The notes under the pieces are model-generated. The model worked only from the letters and a program-made list of their open reading frames with translations. It was not told where the DNA came from and searched no databases. Source: G965204755 sp965243415 (GTDB lineage: Bacteria; Acidobacteriota; Vicinamibacteria; Marinacidobacterales; Marinacidobacteraceae). Taken from it: a stretch of 64,000 nt of DNA. Where the stretch lies: the NCBI GenBank assembly GCA_965243415.1, contig OZ251549.1, forward strand, positions 3,782,001-3,846,000, in the 5' to 3' direction. Positions 19,901-28,321 of the stretch are shown here, piece after piece. How positions within the stretch are numbered: position 1 is the stretch's first letter; each line of letters opens with the position of its first letter. The position numbers and the translations under genes were made by a program.

Positions 19901-20193
19901 ACGCGGTGGCGTCGTACCTCTTCGGCAACACGACGCTCACCGGCGCCGCCCGCTACCTGTCCGGGTACCGCGACCGCGACGCCGCGCCCCGCTACCGGGA
20001 GATCGCTTCCTGGCTCACCTTCGACGCGACCGCCCGGTACCGGATCGCTTCGACCGGTCTGGTGGTGACGCTCTCGGCGTTCAACCTCGCCGGCGCCGAC
20101 CCGCCGCTGGTGAGTTGGGACCCGGCCTACGACCCCCTCACCCACGACCCCAAGGGCCGGCGCCTCAAACTGTCCCTCGCCTACCGTTACTGA
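16987..20193 (+). CDS. TonB-dependent outer-membrane receptor 2 (tandem paralogue)
   Basis: A 1068-residue paralogue of the preceding gene, alike from the EVQVTGTAIRETPIDSP region to the last strand (RLKLSLAYRY). Plug motifs are the same (LRGLGASRTLVLLN, GAIYGSDAIGGVVNF). The GTG at 16987 gives a long N-terminus; the ATG at 17044 (MALPAIPGAAAALVLTGV...) gives a cleaner signal peptide and may be the true start. Only 25 bp separate it from receptor 1, so both probably share one transcript and the poly-C leader. Loop regions differ in length, for example after FIVP, suggesting different ligands. Confidence 0.92.
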   Translation: MTPSPPAGAGTGPARVASLMALPAIPGAAAALVLTGVLTGGTAFAVGQEETGPQAREETEPAGDRTTDRTTGRTLRERALRGAARAAAAGAARPQPPPGAEEQQPPEETNPGTPDEPEGAPEDLPPPDIVLRYAEEVQVTGTAIRETPIDSPYSVAVLNRDAIQQQGSPQLVDLFKNLTVSSGVLGEVNSWASGSPSVAETVANVNLRGLGASRTLVLLNSRRSAYVPAQLPGGRYVDVNTIPGIAVERMDVLKEGAGAIYGSDAIGGVVNFVTRNRFEGLEVQASHEYYAGGGDSRFSGIWGKRFGGANVMAALEHQGLQQLRADERDFVLRPYPDWGRGWSGIGKPGAFIVPGPGPVDERVLAAAPRFLDPACDDFGGYADRAFGSCRFRYQTYDSMIYATRQTRGIVEVTGAVGEHGHYRLEGLYADARIPEWETTPSFGPVAQFNEIQLVGPGHPGRQAFLAGNPEVTDTSGNPLALGGDDPWYYFGRLVGASGPGRVLSSRGSVTRRLAASLGGELGETELHYDLGAVYARATGEVGRPAEYAWRKFLAHRGFGGPDCGVGVVVDPDSPTRLGLGPIPEGVVPGQGACRYFNPFSNGMEYSEQPGAPFAQAANPDYRPDLTNPPELIAWINEEVVMHSRSDLFTLDATLNGDLTDAVRYAAGYQFRRVSATGRPNEAGDLTRSPCYVPGDTGCAIETGPFTFTAARVPYDARQTTHAGFLELALGLGERLDAQVAGHYERYEFADSWDPKVSVLWKLSDRFALRGTVQTTFRTPSPDDVNEAVSTTLEPVVEAGSWKAIDDRGNTALVPEEAFTFNLGFTAKDEAAGLEATLDYWSFDFDDPIGVLPHAALTAAYADPATRAAVQGRIVCVGGVTDGSCDPTDIERVRVLRINWPGLTTSGLDWHLGIRRAIGLGALVFDWNGSATLDYTVEALDYAGVELRGEEQAAGYFNRTNPLAPPLPRLRTHAVASYLFGNTTLTGAARYLSGYRDRDAAPRYREIASWLTFDATARYRIASTGLVVTLSAFNLAGADPPLVSWDPAYDPLTHDPKGRRLKLSLAYRY

Positions 20194-20695
20194 ACGGGCG
20201 GTCCCGGGCCGGCGGCGGAGCGGGCCCGGAGATGCGGGGGTATCGGGACTCGGCCGGGCGCCCTCTCCGCGGCTCCGCCCCGAAACGCGTTCCCCGGAGG
20301 CGGTCCGGCCCGGCAGCGACCGGTACGCGCCGGCAGGATCCGGAAGATCGGGGCCGGCGGAAGGGGCCGGTCGGGGAACCGGGAGCGCCGCCGCCCGGTA
20401 CCGGGCGCGCCGGCCGAACCCGGAAGGTCCCGTTCCGAGGCGAGGAGGCCCCCGCGGGCGGCGCGCCGAGGGGGAGCCGGCGCGACCGGCGAAGCGGGGA
20501 GTCCCGCCCGCCCGGAGCGGTGCGGTCGCTTCGTCCCCGCTTCCGGGAGGGCGGCGGCGCGGTCCGTTCGACGGGGCGGTCCGGCGCGGCGGGTTCCCGG
20601 CCCGGAGGCGGGGGGTCAGGAGGAGCGGGAGGGAGCGGGAACCGGGGGCGGAAGAGTCGTCAGGAGAGCCGTCGGGAGAGTCGTCCGGAGAGTCG
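20194..20695. other. Gene-free stretch with 12-bp repeats at its end
   Basis: About 500 bp between the converging receptor and methyltransferase genes. It is extremely GC-rich. I see no gene; its right end contains four 12-bp tandem units. Confidence 0.5.
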
Positions 20696-20700
20696 TCAGG
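20653..20700. repeat. Four 12-bp tandem units at the methyltransferase stop
   Basis: AGAGTCGTCAGG, AGAGCCGTCGGG, AGAGTCGTCCGG and AGAGTCGTCAGG lie end to end and overlap the stop codon of the methyltransferase gene. Confidence 0.85.
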
Positions 20701-23700
20701 GGAACAGGGACCGGGGGCGGGCGGCGGTCGGCGTCGCGACGGCCGTGTCGGCGGGTTCGTGCCGCTGGAGTTTCTCCAGGGTGGCGCGTTCCTCCGAGCC
20801 CTTCTCCGCCAGTTCCAGCACCGCCTGGAGCACCCGGCGGAAGAGGTCGTTGTGCGGGAGACCGCGCTCGTTGAGATACCCGTCCACCTGGCCGCGCTCG
20901 CCGGTCTTCCACAGCCGCATCGCCCGGTGCACGCAGTCTATGAGCGGGGGCGGGGTTCCGTCGGCGCCGGGGAGGCCCACATCCCTGCGGCGGCGGCGCC
21001 ACGACTTGAGGCGCGCCCTGTCGCCGGAGGAGGGGCCGGTCTCCTCCCCGCCTCCCTGCCCGTCGCCGTCGTCGTCGTCTTCGTCTTCGTCGGCGCCTCC
21101 GCCCTGCCGGCGGCTGAGCAGGTCGAGGCGCCCGGCGAGGTCGGTGTCGGACAGGCCGCAGGAGAGCGCGTAGAGGATGCAGGCGCCGGCCGGGGCCGGT
21201 TCGAGGCCGAAGTCGTTGCGGTGCAGCAGGTAGTAGGTGGTGGGGTCGTCCAGCGCCTCGATGTCCGGGGCCTCGTCGTCGGGGGTGTCGGTATCGGCGG
21301 GGGCGCCGGGCTTCCCCTTCAGCCGCAGCAGCCGGCCCACGGCGAAACCGACGACCATGCGGCGGACCTGCCGGAGGAACTCGGTGACGGTCATGGTCTC
21401 GTCTTCCGCGGAGTGCACCTTCCGCACGAAGGGGTGGCGGCTGAACGCTTCCAGCGCCGGCCCGGTCGCCGCCCAGACGAAGTCGGGACCGCGCAGCCCG
21501 GCGTCCCAGAAGTCGCGGAGCCGCTGGGTGATGTTCGTCCGCATCTCGGACAGGACCCGGTTGTCCCAGCCGGCGCGGGCCATCGCCGGCCGCTTCCGGC
21601 AGACGAGCCAGATGGAGGAGGCGAGCGCCGCGGAAGCACGCGACCGCTGCCGGGTCTGCATTTCGGTCTGGATGGGCCACGAAGCCGTCACGACGAACCC
21701 GGCCCGGATGATCGCCGAGACCAGGGTCTCCCAGGCGTTCGGGTCCTTGCTGGCGAACACGACGACGAACCGGCCGTCGTCCCGCAGTGACCGGTGGAAT
21801 CGAGAGAAACACCGCGCCATGCCGTCTTCGTAGTTCTGCTTGGAAGCCTTTCGACTGCCCTCGAACCGGTTGGCGTCGTCTATGAGTTCCCCGTCGGCGC
21901 GATCGTCGTCCCACTTCGGCCCCAGCGGGTCGGCGAGCGCTCGATCCGTTTCCTCCGAAACGCCGTGGAGAGTCCGCCGCAGCCAGATATGGAAGAAATC
22001 CATCAGGTCCGAGTAGGGAATCGCGTCGTAGTACGGCGGATCGGTGCAGATGAGGTCGAACTGCCCGGGAATCGCCTCGGCAGCGGATCGCATCTGCACG
22101 GACGGCGCCCGCACTCCCCCGGTCCCGGCCAGGCGCTCCTGCACCCGCGCCACCCATTCCACGGAGGCGAGGAAACCGCCCGTCGTCGCACTCAGTGGAC
22201 TGACTTCGCAGTAGTCCCAAACGATCGGGAGCGCGAATCGGGCATATGTCTGCCGCATTTTCTCGCCGCTGTTGTGCCAGGAACAGACACTGCTTCCGTA
22301 GTCGGTGTACTTGCTCAGGGCGCACGCGAGACTCGTCCACAGCGCTTCGCGCCACACCCGTCGGTAATCGCCCATCTCGTCGGCGCACTGCCGGATCTGC
22401 CGGATGAGGGTCCCGATCGCCAGCAGTTGCCGGTTCGTGAAGAGTCTCCGCCAGGTGTCGAAGCCGTAGCGGGGGATCCGCATCCCCAAGGCGCCCTCGG
22501 GCGGCGTTGGTTCGTCGGGGAGCCCGAACGGTATGTCGGCGTAGAGCGACTCCAACTCCTCCTCGCCCACCCGAGACGCCGCGATCTCCGCCTCCGTCGG
22601 CAACCGGTACTCCTTCCCCCGCTGACCGTTCACCACCACCGCCGTCAGCCGCTCCCCGAGCCGACCCGACTTCCCCGCCGCCCGGAGATCGCGCATCGTG
22701 GCGATGCCGCCGCAGCAGGGGCAGGTCGCGCCCCGCCGGCTCATCGTCCCCGCGCCGAGCCTCCGGTCGTGCTCCCGCCGGGCGGCCGCATTCCCCTCGC
22801 CCGCGGCGACCCCGGCGTCCACCCCGAACTCGACCCCGGCGCCGTTCTCCCGCGGCCTCATCGTGAGCAGCACCCGCTTCCCCGGCTTCCGGCAGAGCCA
22901 GCGGGTCTTGAGCAGCGGCATCTCCGCCCGGCACCCGGCGCATTCCACCGTCCGCGCCCAGAGGTACGCCACCGTCGGCTTCTCCACCCACCGAGGGTTC
23001 CGCTCGTCGGCCAGGTACTCGGCCTCGAATTCGGCGTTCAGCCGGTCCAGCCCGGCCCGGACCCCGCCGGCCCCGTCCGGTTCCAGCAGCCGCAGCGGCC
23101 GCCGCTCGTACGGGATCTCCTCCGGCTCCCCGGCCCTCCGGCTCCCCGGCCCTCCGCCTCCCCTTCCGCCGCACCGGCTCGAAGTCCGCACCGGTCGGAT
23201 ACCGCGCCGCCAACTCCCGCCGCGCCCCGTCCAGCACGCGGAAACCCCATTCCCGGAGGTGATCCGGGAAACCCTTCGGCTCCGCGGTCTCCTCCGAACG
23301 CCAGAGTCCCGGCCGTTCCTCCGTCGGCGCCGCCGCCGGTTCGCCCCCCGGTTCACCGCTCCCCGCTCCCGCCGGCCGCGTTCCCGGCAGCGGCAGCCCC
23401 TTCCCCGCCACCAGCGTCGGGTAGTGCAGCGTGCATCGCAGGATGAACCAGGCCACCGGGTTCAGGTCCGCCGCCTCCACCTCGCACCCCAGCCGCAGCG
23501 CTTCCAGCGGAATCGCCCCGCCCCCGGCGAACGGGTCCAGCACCCGGGGCGCCCTTCCCGAAAACGCCTCCCGGATCTCCCCCCGGAAGCGCTCCAGTTC
23601 GTCCCCGTTCTCCCGCCCCCAGCGGAAGATCCCGTCCCGCCAGACCTTGTCCAGGATCTCCCCGTCCCTGTCCCGGATCTCCACCTCGTGCCCCGCCATC

Positions 23701-23909
23701 CGCTCGACCACCTCCCGCCGCCCCGCCTCGTCCCCGGGGTCCGGCAGCAGCGTCGCCAGGACTACCGCCCGACTCGCCGCCAGCGGCCTCCGCGCCGGCC
23801 AGATGTGGAGCGTCGAGATATGCCCGTGGCGCACGTTCTTCTCGTGCACCGAGTCCCCGGACACCCGCTCCAGCGGGAACGCCGCCTCGATCAGGCGCCG
23901 GTCGCTCAT
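20696..23909 (-). pseudogene. DUF1156 DNA methyltransferase, frameshifted by a 16-bp duplication
   Basis: The N-terminal 255 or so codons (from ATG 23909) carry the DUF1156 start (RLIEAAFPLERVSGDSVHEK, then RHGHISTLHIWPARRPLAASRA) and methylase motif I, LDPFAGGGAIPLEAL (about residue 121). The rest is in another frame, from about 23136 to the stop at 20696: paired-Cys segments (ECAGC, CPCCGG), the catalytic motif CTDPPYYDAIPYSDL and an Asp-rich tail. The switch falls on two exact copies of a 16-bp sequence; removing one copy rejoins both halves in frame (...GRRRAGEPEEIPYERRPLRL...). Such enzymes methylate adenine or cytosine; relatives often sit beside DUF499 ATPases or helicases, absent here. 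Either a recent knock-out or a reversible switch, or a sequence error. Confidence 0.85.
23121..23152. repeat. 16-bp tandem duplication inside the methyltransferase gene
   Basis: TCCGGCTCCCCGGCCC occurs at 23121-23136 and again at 23137-23152. A third, diverged 16-mer (TCCGCCTCCCCTTCCG) follows at 23153-23168. 16 is not a multiple of three, so copy number sets the reading frame. Confidence 0.95.
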
Positions 23910-24021
23910 GCCGCCCGACCCGCCCGCTCCGGTCTCCCGACCGGGCGAACGCGGTCCGTTCCCTCCCGCCGGGGCCGGTCCGCGCCGGAGATCACCGGAA
24001 GGGCCGGCCCGGAGCTCCGGC

Positions 24022-24987
24022 TCAGCGGGCGCGCACCGGGTTTTCGAGGACGCCCACGGTCTCGACCTCGACGGAGACCCGGTCGCCGTCGTCCATCGGG
24101 CTCGTGGTCCCCGGGGTGCCGGTGAAGATCACATCGCCGGGCATCAGCGTCACATACCGGCTCACATAGGCCACGATCGCCGCGGTGTCGAAGATGAGGT
24201 CGGAGGTGCGCTGCTGCTGCACGATCTCGCCGTTCAGCCGGGTGGTGAGTTCGAGGTCGTCGTAATCCACCCCCCGGGAGATCACCGGCCCCACCGGCCC
24301 GAAGGTGTCCGAAGCCTTGGCGCGGAACCACTGCAGGTCGGCGCCCTGCCAGTCGCGCTCGCTCACATCGTTCCCGGCGGTCACCCCGAAGAGGTGGTCC
24401 GCCGCCGACTCCGCCGGGACCTCGCGCGCCTCCCGGCCGATCACCAGCACCAACTCGCCTTCATAGTGGAGGTTCCCGGCGTCCTCCCGCTTCTCGATGG
24501 CGTCGCCGGGGCCGACGATGCTGGTGGGCAACTTGGCGAAGACGCCGGGGTAGGCCGAGGGCTCCCGGCCGCCGAGGTGCGAGGCGTAGTTCAGGCCGAT
24601 GGCGATGACCTTGCCCGGCTCCACCGGAGCCAGCAGGCGCGCGCCTTCCCGGGGCACCCGCTCGCCGGTGGGCGCGCCGCCGGCCCAGGGGGCGGCGTGG
24701 AGCGCCACGATCTCCTCCCCTTCGATCCGGCCGTAGGCGGGGGCGCCGCCGGCGGTCTCGAAGCGGACGTACTCGCCGGCCGGCTGCTCCGCGACCGGGA
24801 CCGGCAGCGGGCCTTCGCTCCCGGAGGCGCCGCCGCCGGCCGAACCGCCGCCGGCCGCTCCGCCGCAGGCCGGGGCGATCGCGCCGAGGGCGAGGAGCAG
24901 GCCCGCGAAGAGGATCCGGGGAACGGCGCCTCCGGAACGGGGCGACGGCGGCAGGAACGATCGGGACGATCGGGACGATCGGAACAT
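24022..24987 (-). CDS. Fumarylacetoacetate hydrolase family lipoprotein
   Basis: A 321-residue protein. The C-terminal 210 residues are a standard FAH-family fold: KVIAIGLNYASHLG, the metal-site Glu pair in YEGELVLVIGRE, GVTAGNDVSERDWQ, and FTGTPGTTSPMDDGD near the end. FAH-family enzymes hydrolyse or isomerise C-C bonds in diketo acids with Mg. The N-terminus is unusual: ILFAGLLLALGAIAPAC is a signal peptide with a lipobox, followed by a Gly/Ala/Ser linker, so it should be a lipid-anchored envelope protein. The ATG at 24987 has GGAG 9 bases upstream (GGAGATTCCCCCC). Confidence 0.88.
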   Translation of the reverse strand: MFRSSRSSRSFLPPSPRSGGAVPRILFAGLLLALGAIAPACGGAAGGGSAGGGASGSEGPLPVPVAEQPAGEYVRFETAGGAPAYGRIEGEEIVALHAAPWAGGAPTGERVPREGARLLAPVEPGKVIAIGLNYASHLGGREPSAYPGVFAKLPTSIVGPGDAIEKREDAGNLHYEGELVLVIGREAREVPAESAADHLFGVTAGNDVSERDWQGADLQWFRAKASDTFGPVGPVISRGVDYDDLELTTRLNGEIVQQQRTSDLIFDTAAIVAYVSRYVTLMPGDVIFTGTPGTTSPMDDGDRVSVEVETVGVLENPVRAR

Positions 24988-25112
24988 GGGGGGAATCTCC
25001 TTCTCCGCCCCGGGAACGAACGGCGGGCGGACCGACCGGCGAGAGTACCAGCGGGAGGGCGCGGCGCCGGCCCGTCGCGGTCGGCGGCCCGGACACCGGT
25101 CCGCGGGATCGG

Positions 25113-25553
25113 TCAGCCGGAATCGCCGGCGCACTCCGGGGAGCCGAAGCGGGCGCGGTTCCGGGCGAAGAGTTCGTAGCCGGCCCACTCCAGCAGGAGC
25201 AGCGGCGGGAGCGCGTACCCGACGAACACCAGCCCCCGCACCGCGGCGCCCCCGGGGCCGGGCGGGGCCGCCGCCAGCAGGAACCGGTTCACCGCGAACA
25301 CGCCGCCGAAGACCCGCCCGGAGGCCGCCCGGAATTGCAGGCGTCGTTCGCAGTCGGCGCGGGACAGGCCCATCGCCGCCAGGTCCGCCGCGGGGACCTC
25401 CTGGAAGGCGGCGAAGGCCATCTCCCGGCGGGAGGCGAAGCGGGCGGCGTACCGCGCCAGTCGGCTGCAGACGCCGCAGTTGCCGTCGTAGATCAGCAGC
25501 GGGGCTCCCCGGGGCGGCGCCGAGACTGCCGGCGTCGCCGGTGCGGTCGCCAT
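25113..25553 (-). CDS. DCC-family (DUF393) thiol-disulfide oxidoreductase-like protein
   Basis: A 146-residue protein with the family start LLIYDGNCGVCSRLARYAAR (CxxC at about residues 26-29) and the conserved LSRADCERRLQF and GVFAVNRFLL segments. A hydrophobic C-terminal stretch (GLVFVGYALPPLLLLEWAGY) suggests membrane association. The ATG at 25553 is 14 bp after the stop of the small membrane protein, so they are probably co-transcribed. Confidence 0.88.
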   Translation of the reverse strand: MATAPATPAVSAPPRGAPLLIYDGNCGVCSRLARYAARFASRREMAFAAFQEVPAADLAAMGLSRADCERRLQFRAASGRVFGGVFAVNRFLLAAAPPGPGGAAVRGLVFVGYALPPLLLLEWAGYELFARNRARFGSPECAGDSG

Positions 25554-25567
25554 CGCCGGCGCCGGGG

Positions 25568-25828
25568 CTAGCGGCTGCTCAGGTCGATCCGCGCGTCGTC
25601 CCGGCCGGCGCCGTTCAGCGGGTTGTTCGGCCAGCGGCGGAGCATCCACACCCGCGCGAAGCCGACGCCCACCCCGATGACCGCGGTGACCGCCAGCATC
25701 ACCCCGATCATCACGAAGGACTCGAGGATCAGGAAGAGGATCCCCCGGGGCGGCTCCGGGTCGGGGAGCGTGAAGAACTCGATCGCCGGCGGTTGCTGCG
25801 CCAGCGCGAGGAGCAGGAGTCGGGTCAA
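25568..25828 (-). CDS. Small membrane protein of unknown function
   Basis: An 86-residue protein with one strong membrane helix (GILFLILESFVMIGVMLAVTAV and on), a hydrophobic N-terminus (MTRLLLLALA) and a polar C-terminus. It lies between the Fic-like gene and the DCC gene on the same strand with short spacers. I do not recognise the family. Confidence 0.7.
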   Translation of the reverse strand: MTRLLLLALAQQPPAIEFFTLPDPEPPRGILFLILESFVMIGVMLAVTAVIGVGVGFARVWMLRRWPNNPLNGAGRDDARIDLSSR

Positions 25829-25876
25829 GGCGCGGGAACCGGGTATCGAAGACGGAAACGAAGACGAAGGAGGGGA

Positions 25877-26677
25877 CTACGCCGGCGGCGCTCCCGCGGC
25901 GGGGGCCGGCCGCTCGACCCCGGCGACCAGGTCGAGGGACCGCGCCAGCGCCCGCTCGATGCGCGCGGTGAGCGGGGCGGTGTCGAAGCGGAACGCCTGG
26001 GAGACCTCGCTGCGGATCCCGGCGGCGTCGGCGACCTCGAACCAGATCGGCGGCTGCCCGTCGGCGAGCGCGAAGAAACTCAGGAACAGGTGGGCGGTGC
26101 GGAAGTTGGCGCGCGCGAACGGGGAGATCTCCAGGAACCGGGCGAAGAAGAGCGCCGCCCGGGGCGCGGTCTCCAGGTCCCGGCCGCTGTCGCCGGAGAT
26201 CCACTCCCGCAAGTCCTGGAGCCGGAGCGCGATGGTCTGCGGCGGCGAGAGCCCGGCCCCGGCGAACTGCGGTTCGATCTGCTCGAGCCGGAACGGGGAA
26301 CGGACGCCGGCGGCGGTCGCCAGCGCGTGGACTTCCGCCGCCAGGTCCTCGCCGGGGTCGCGGTCCGCGGCGGCCGCTTCGGAGAGATGCGCCAGCGCCG
26401 CCATCGCCGGACCCATGACCCCTGTCGGGACGACTGCCCCGTTGTCCCCGGTCCCGGCGGCCGCCGCCCGGAACTCGGCCTCCGAGACCGGGGCGCCGGT
26501 CAGTTGCAGGGTCGAACGCGCCGCTTCGGGGAAGAGACGGCGGACGCCTGCGGTCCAGCGCTGCTCGCCCAGCCGCCCGACGACGCCGTCGCGCCGCGCC
26601 CGCAGTTCCGGGCCCGGCCCCGGCGGCAGTTCGGCGGGCGCCGCGGCCCGCGGATGGAGCGGCAGCGGCTGGTCCAC
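25877..26677 (-). CDS. Fic-fold-like protein with degenerate active site
   Basis: About 266 residues, mostly helical. The segment FLEISPFARANFRTAHLFL aligns with the Fic signature FxxIHPFxDGNGRTARL but has Ser for the catalytic His, Arg-Ala for Asp-Gly, and Phe for the second Gly; Asn, Arg and the TA are kept. Fic enzymes transfer AMP or other groups to target proteins; this one should be inactive for that. The GTG at 26677 is chosen to avoid overlap with hisF on the other strand; an open frame continues upstream. Fic homology is my inference from the motif and the helices around it. Confidence 0.65.
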   Translation of the reverse strand: MDQPLPLHPRAAAPAELPPGPGPELRARRDGVVGRLGEQRWTAGVRRLFPEAARSTLQLTGAPVSEAEFRAAAAGTGDNGAVVPTGVMGPAMAALAHLSEAAAADRDPGEDLAAEVHALATAAGVRSPFRLEQIEPQFAGAGLSPPQTIALRLQDLREWISGDSGRDLETAPRAALFFARFLEISPFARANFRTAHLFLSFFALADGQPPIWFEVADAAGIRSEVSQAFRFDTAPLTARIERALARSLDLVAGVERPAPAAGAPPA

Positions 26678-26774
26678 GAACGGGATTCTAGGGGCCGAAG
26701 GGGAGCGGACGGTCGGGAGCGGGCGGCGGCCGGCCCCCGGGAACGCCGGGCGAGGGCGATAATCGCCGCCGCCC

Positions 26775-27596
26775 GTGCTCGCCCGCCGCCTCATCCCCTG
26801 CCTCGATGTGAAGAACGGCCGGGTGGTCAAGGGGGTGCGCTTCGTGGGGCTCACCGACGAAGGCGATCCGGTGGAGTGCGCCGCCGCCTACGACGCCGAC
26901 GAAGCCGACGAGGTGTGCCTGCTCGACATCACCGCCACCTGGGAGGAGCGGGGGACGGCGCTCCGGACGGTCTCCGAAGTGGCGCAGGCGCTCACCATCC
27001 CGCTCACCGTGGGAGGCGGGGTGCGGCGCGTGGAGGACTTCGACCGCCTGCTGCGGGCCGGGGCGGACAAGGTGTCGGTGAACAGCGCCGCCGTGGCCCG
27101 GCCGGAACTGCTCGGGGAGTGCGCCCGGCGGTTCGGTTCGCAGTGCGTCGTGCTGGCGGTGGACGCCCGGCGGTGGACGGACGGCCCCGCCGGGTACGAG
27201 GCCGGGTACGAGGTGGTCGTCGCCGGCGGGCGGACCGCCACCGGCCGGGACGCGGTCGAGTGGATGCGCCGGGGGGAGGCACTGGGCGCCGGGGAGATCC
27301 TGCTCACCAGCATGGACCGGGACGGCACCGGGGAGGGGTACGACCTCGAGCAACTCCGGGAAGCCGCCGCGGCGGTCTCCATCCCGGTGATCGCCTCCGG
27401 GGGCGCCGGGAACCTGCTCCACCTGGCGGAGGTCTTCGAGCGCACCGGGGCGAGCGCCGCCCTCGCCGCCTCGATCTTCCACCGGCGGATCCACACCCTC
27501 CCGGAGGCCAAGCGGTTCCTCCGCGCCCGGGGGATCCCGGTGCGGCCGCCGGAAGCGGACCTGTTCGGCCCCGCCGCCGGGGACCGGGTGGCGTGA
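26775..27596 (+). CDS. hisF: Imidazole glycerol phosphate synthase cyclase subunit HisF
   Basis: A 273-residue TIM-barrel enzyme that with HisH forms IGP and AICAR from PRFAR. Catalytic Asp residues are in RLIPCLDVKNGRVVKG and SMDRDGTGEGYD. Phosphate-binding turns TVGGGVRRVEDF and ASGGAGNLLHL are intact. Start GTG (LARRLIPCLD). The C-terminus runs about 18 residues beyond the usual length (PPEADLFGPAAGDRVA). The hisIE start overlaps its stop (GTGA). Confidence 0.97.
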   Translation: MLARRLIPCLDVKNGRVVKGVRFVGLTDEGDPVECAAAYDADEADEVCLLDITATWEERGTALRTVSEVAQALTIPLTVGGGVRRVEDFDRLLRAGADKVSVNSAAVARPELLGECARRFGSQCVVLAVDARRWTDGPAGYEAGYEVVVAGGRTATGRDAVEWMRRGEALGAGEILLTSMDRDGTGEGYDLEQLREAAAAVSIPVIASGGAGNLLHLAEVFERTGASAALAASIFHRRIHTLPEAKRFLRARGIPVRPPEADLFGPAAGDRVA

Positions 27597-28321
27597 CCAC
27601 CGCCGCCGCGGCGGCGCCGGAGATCCGCTGGAACGAGGCCGGGCTGGCCCCGGCGGTGGTGCAGCACCACGCCACCGGGCAGGTGCTGATGCTCGGCTGG
27701 ATGAACCGGGAGGCGCTGCGGCGCACCCTGGAGAGCGGCGCGGTGCACTTCTGGTCGCGCCGGCGGCAGGAGATCTGGCGGAAGGGCGAGACCTCCGGGA
27801 ACACCCTGGCGCTCCGTTCGATCCGCACCGACTGCGACCGGGACGCGCTCCTGGTCCGCGCCGCCCCGGCCGGCCCCACCTGCCACACCGGCGCGGTCTC
27901 CTGCTTCTTCGAACCCGTAACCGGCGGCGACGCCGACGGAGACCGCCCGGAGGCGCCCGGCGGAGCGGCCCGGTTCGGCGCGATCCTCGACCACCTGGCG
28001 GCGATCGTGGAACGGCGGGCGGAAGAGCGTCCCGAGGGTTCCTACACCGCGTCACTCCTCGCCGCCGGGCCCGGCCGCGCGGCGCAGAAGGTCGGCGAAG
28101 AGGGGGTGGAGACAGCCCTCGCCGCCGCCGCCGGCAGCGAGGAGGAACTCGTCGGCGAAGCCGCGGACCTGCTCTACCACCTGCTCGTGGCCCTCCGCAG
28201 CCGGGGCGTGGCGCCGGCCCGGGTCGGCGCCGAACTGGAGCGGCGATTCCCCCCGGAGCCGGGGAAGACCGCCCGGTCGCGGGACGAGCCGCCGCCGGAC
28301 GCCGACCCGAACCCGGCGTAA
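27593..28321 (+). CDS. hisI: Bifunctional phosphoribosyl-AMP cyclohydrolase / phosphoribosyl-ATP pyrophosphatase HisIE
   Basis: 242 residues. HisI half: MLGWMNREAL, FWSRRRQEIWRKGETSGN, zinc ligands TDCDRDALL and GPTCHTG. HisE half (from about residue 120): ILDHLAAIVERR, GSYTASLL, AQKVGEEGVETALAA with the acidic metal site. It carries out steps 2 and 3 of histidine synthesis. The GTG start lies inside the hisF stop (GTGA), showing translational coupling. Confidence 0.96.
   Translation: MTTAAAAAPEIRWNEAGLAPAVVQHHATGQVLMLGWMNREALRRTLESGAVHFWSRRRQEIWRKGETSGNTLALRSIRTDCDRDALLVRAAPAGPTCHTGAVSCFFEPVTGGDADGDRPEAPGGAARFGAILDHLAAIVERRAEERPEGSYTASLLAAGPGRAAQKVGEEGVETALAAAAGSEEELVGEAADLLYHLLVALRSRGVAPARVGAELERRFPPEPGKTARSRDEPPPDADPNPA

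Noticed and set aside
20616..23140. Continuation of the methyltransferase first frame to 20616
   Set aside because: Beyond about 23150 this frame is Arg/Gly/Ala-rich with no motifs, while the other frame carries the DPPY motif and zinc-like Cys pairs.
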